Shown in pieces: positions 63,284 to 64,000 of a stretch of 64,000 nucleotides of DNA. Source of the stretch: Acinetobacter brisouii CIP 110357 (lineage in GTDB: Bacteria; Pseudomonadota; Gammaproteobacteria; Pseudomonadales; Moraxellaceae); the NCBI RefSeq assembly GCF_000488275.1, contig NZ_KI530762.1, positions 1,582,971 to 1,646,970 of the forward strand. The letters are read 5' to 3'. Under the pieces are notes generated by a model. The model was not told the DNA's origin, did not search any database, and saw nothing but the letters and a program-made list of their open reading frames with translations. The position numbers and the translations under genes are program-made. Each line of letters starts with the position of its first letter. The first letter of the stretch is position 1.

Positions 63284-63685
63284 ATGCGACGTTATGGTTT
63301 CTTTTTCGGCTTGATGGCACTTTTGCTACAAAACCTTGTGTTTTGGCAAGTGGCTATGCCGAAAATGATGCAAAACAACATGATTTGTGAGCAGATTAGC
63401 GTTGCACTTGAACAAAGCAGCATGTCCATGTCACAGATGCACATGTCTGCGGATGAGCATTCCCAAATGCAAAAACAACATGACAAGATGTTGCAGCATT
63501 GTCACTTCTGTGAGCTGTTCCATCATCTCTCGCCGATTACTGAACCAAGCCTGACGCTGATCGAAGATAAAATTCTAGTCCGTCTAATTGTCTTTGCAGC
63601 GCTTAGCTATGTGTTTTTCTATCTACGGCATTTATTTCTATGTCCTCAAGGACGTGCCCCACCTTTTGCCTTCAACTTTGCATAG
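63284..63685 (+). CDS. DUF2946-like Met/His-rich small protein
   Basis: A 133-residue protein with an N-terminal hydrophobic segment (FFFGLMALLLQNLVFWQVAMPKMM), a periplasmic stretch dense in Met, His and Gln (SMSMSQMHMSADEHSQMQKQHDKMLQHCHFCELFHH) and a C-terminal hydrophobic segment. CHFC plus Met/His clusters suggest metal binding. Similar DUF2946 proteins often sit beside TonB-dependent copper receptors. It precedes a TonB receptor gene by 61 bases. Confidence 0.65.
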   Translation: MRRYGFFFGLMALLLQNLVFWQVAMPKMMQNNMICEQISVALEQSSMSMSQMHMSADEHSQMQKQHDKMLQHCHFCELFHHLSPITEPSLTLIEDKILVRLIVFAALSYVFFYLRHLFLCPQGRAPPFAFNFA

Positions 63686-63746
63686 TTTTGTTTAAGCGAA
63701 AATTTTTTCGCACATCGTTATTTTGCTTTTGTTGAAAGGCTTCGTT

Positions 63747-64000
63747 ATGCCACGTATTTTTTTATTGCACCCTCTCACTTGGGGAATTCTTGCTGCGTCT
63801 ATGTCTGCCACGGTAAATGCTGCAAACAGCGTTGATGACAATACTGTTTCAGACTTACCCATCATTACCGTATCTGCCGAAAAACAGGATGAACGCCACA
63901 TTTCTTCTCAAGCGATTACCCAGTTTAAACACAAGCTACTTGAAGTTCCATTTACCAAATCACATGTGTCCAAAGACGATATTCAGAACTACAACATTCA
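63747..64000 (+). CDS. TonB-dependent receptor, 5' part only
   Basis: The first 84 codons of an outer-membrane receptor cut by the window edge. Signal peptide about 1-28 (LTWGILAASMSATVNAA), then a TonB-box-like LPIITVSAEKQ and the start of the plug domain (VPFTKSHVSKDDIQNYNI). GAAAGG lies well before the ATG at 63747. It looks like the siderophore-receptor class, but the neighbouring Met/His-rich proteins leave copper as an alternative. Confidence 0.85.
   Translation, partial: MPRIFLLHPLTWGILAASMSATVNAANSVDDNTVSDLPIITVSAEKQDERHISSQAITQFKHKLLEVPFTKSHVSKDDIQNYNI

Overview
The window looks like chromosomal DNA of an Acinetobacter species. It is AT-rich, and its genes have typical Acinetobacter content: lepB-lepA, a sulfate uptake operon with a CysB-type regulator, kdsD-kdsC-lptC-lptA-lptB, malonate decarboxylase, glutarate catabolism and acetoin/2,3-butanediol catabolism. 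I see no insertion sequence, prophage, CRISPR array, rRNA or replication origin. Most of the window is metabolic and housekeeping. The unusual parts are tRNA architecture, nitrogen-linked promoters, some gene groupings and several palindromes.

Layout. 1-3553: lepB (cut by the window edge), lepA, a hotdog thioesterase and a uracil-DNA-glycosylase-like protein. 3622-6876: a glutamate/aspartate-type ABC transporter with a probable sigma-54 promoter. 7203-9694: tmk, mltG, pabC. 9863-15314: sulfate ABC transporter (sbp, a small hydrolase, cysT, cysW, cysA) and a CysB-like regulator. 15415-16669: a glyoxalase-II-like hydrolase and a 67-residue orphan protein. 16804-17347: five tRNA genes (Leu-Trp-Leu-Trp-Leu) made by tandem duplication. 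17454-20787: a protein kinase fold next to a patatin phospholipase, then a DUF815 ATPase.

20853-29149: malonate decarboxylase and malonate transporter genes in the order A-B-C-D-E-G-H-L-M, with a LysR regulator at the far end. 29349-31396: SulP transporter and a ParB-like small protein. 31514-36876: a glutamine-synthetase-like gene followed by three genes resembling a split glutamate synthase (GlxBCD/MgsABC type), with a divergent XRE-cupin regulator. The promoter region holds a near-consensus sigma-54 site and three similar palindromic operators. 37065-42636: glutarate utilisation (type III CoA-transferase, MFS transporter, glutaryl-CoA dehydrogenase, LysR).

42717-48012: tRNA-Gly, cysS and the Kdo/LPS-export operon. 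48100-51591: IclR regulator, methylmalonate-semialdehyde-type dehydrogenase and iron alcohol dehydrogenase. 51881-61760: acetoin/2,3-butanediol catabolism. Butanediol dehydrogenases supply acetoin, AcoA/AcoB/AcoC/Lpd cleave it oxidatively to acetaldehyde and acetyl-CoA, a dedicated lipoyl synthase can modify AcoC, and a GAF-domain regulator lacking the usual AAA+ domain probably controls the set. 61820-64000: a PepSY membrane protein, a Met/His-rich small protein and the start of a TonB-dependent receptor, suggesting metal (possibly copper) or siderophore uptake.

All calls come from reading the sequence and recalled family features. No database search was run. Promoter, operator and terminator calls are pattern matches.
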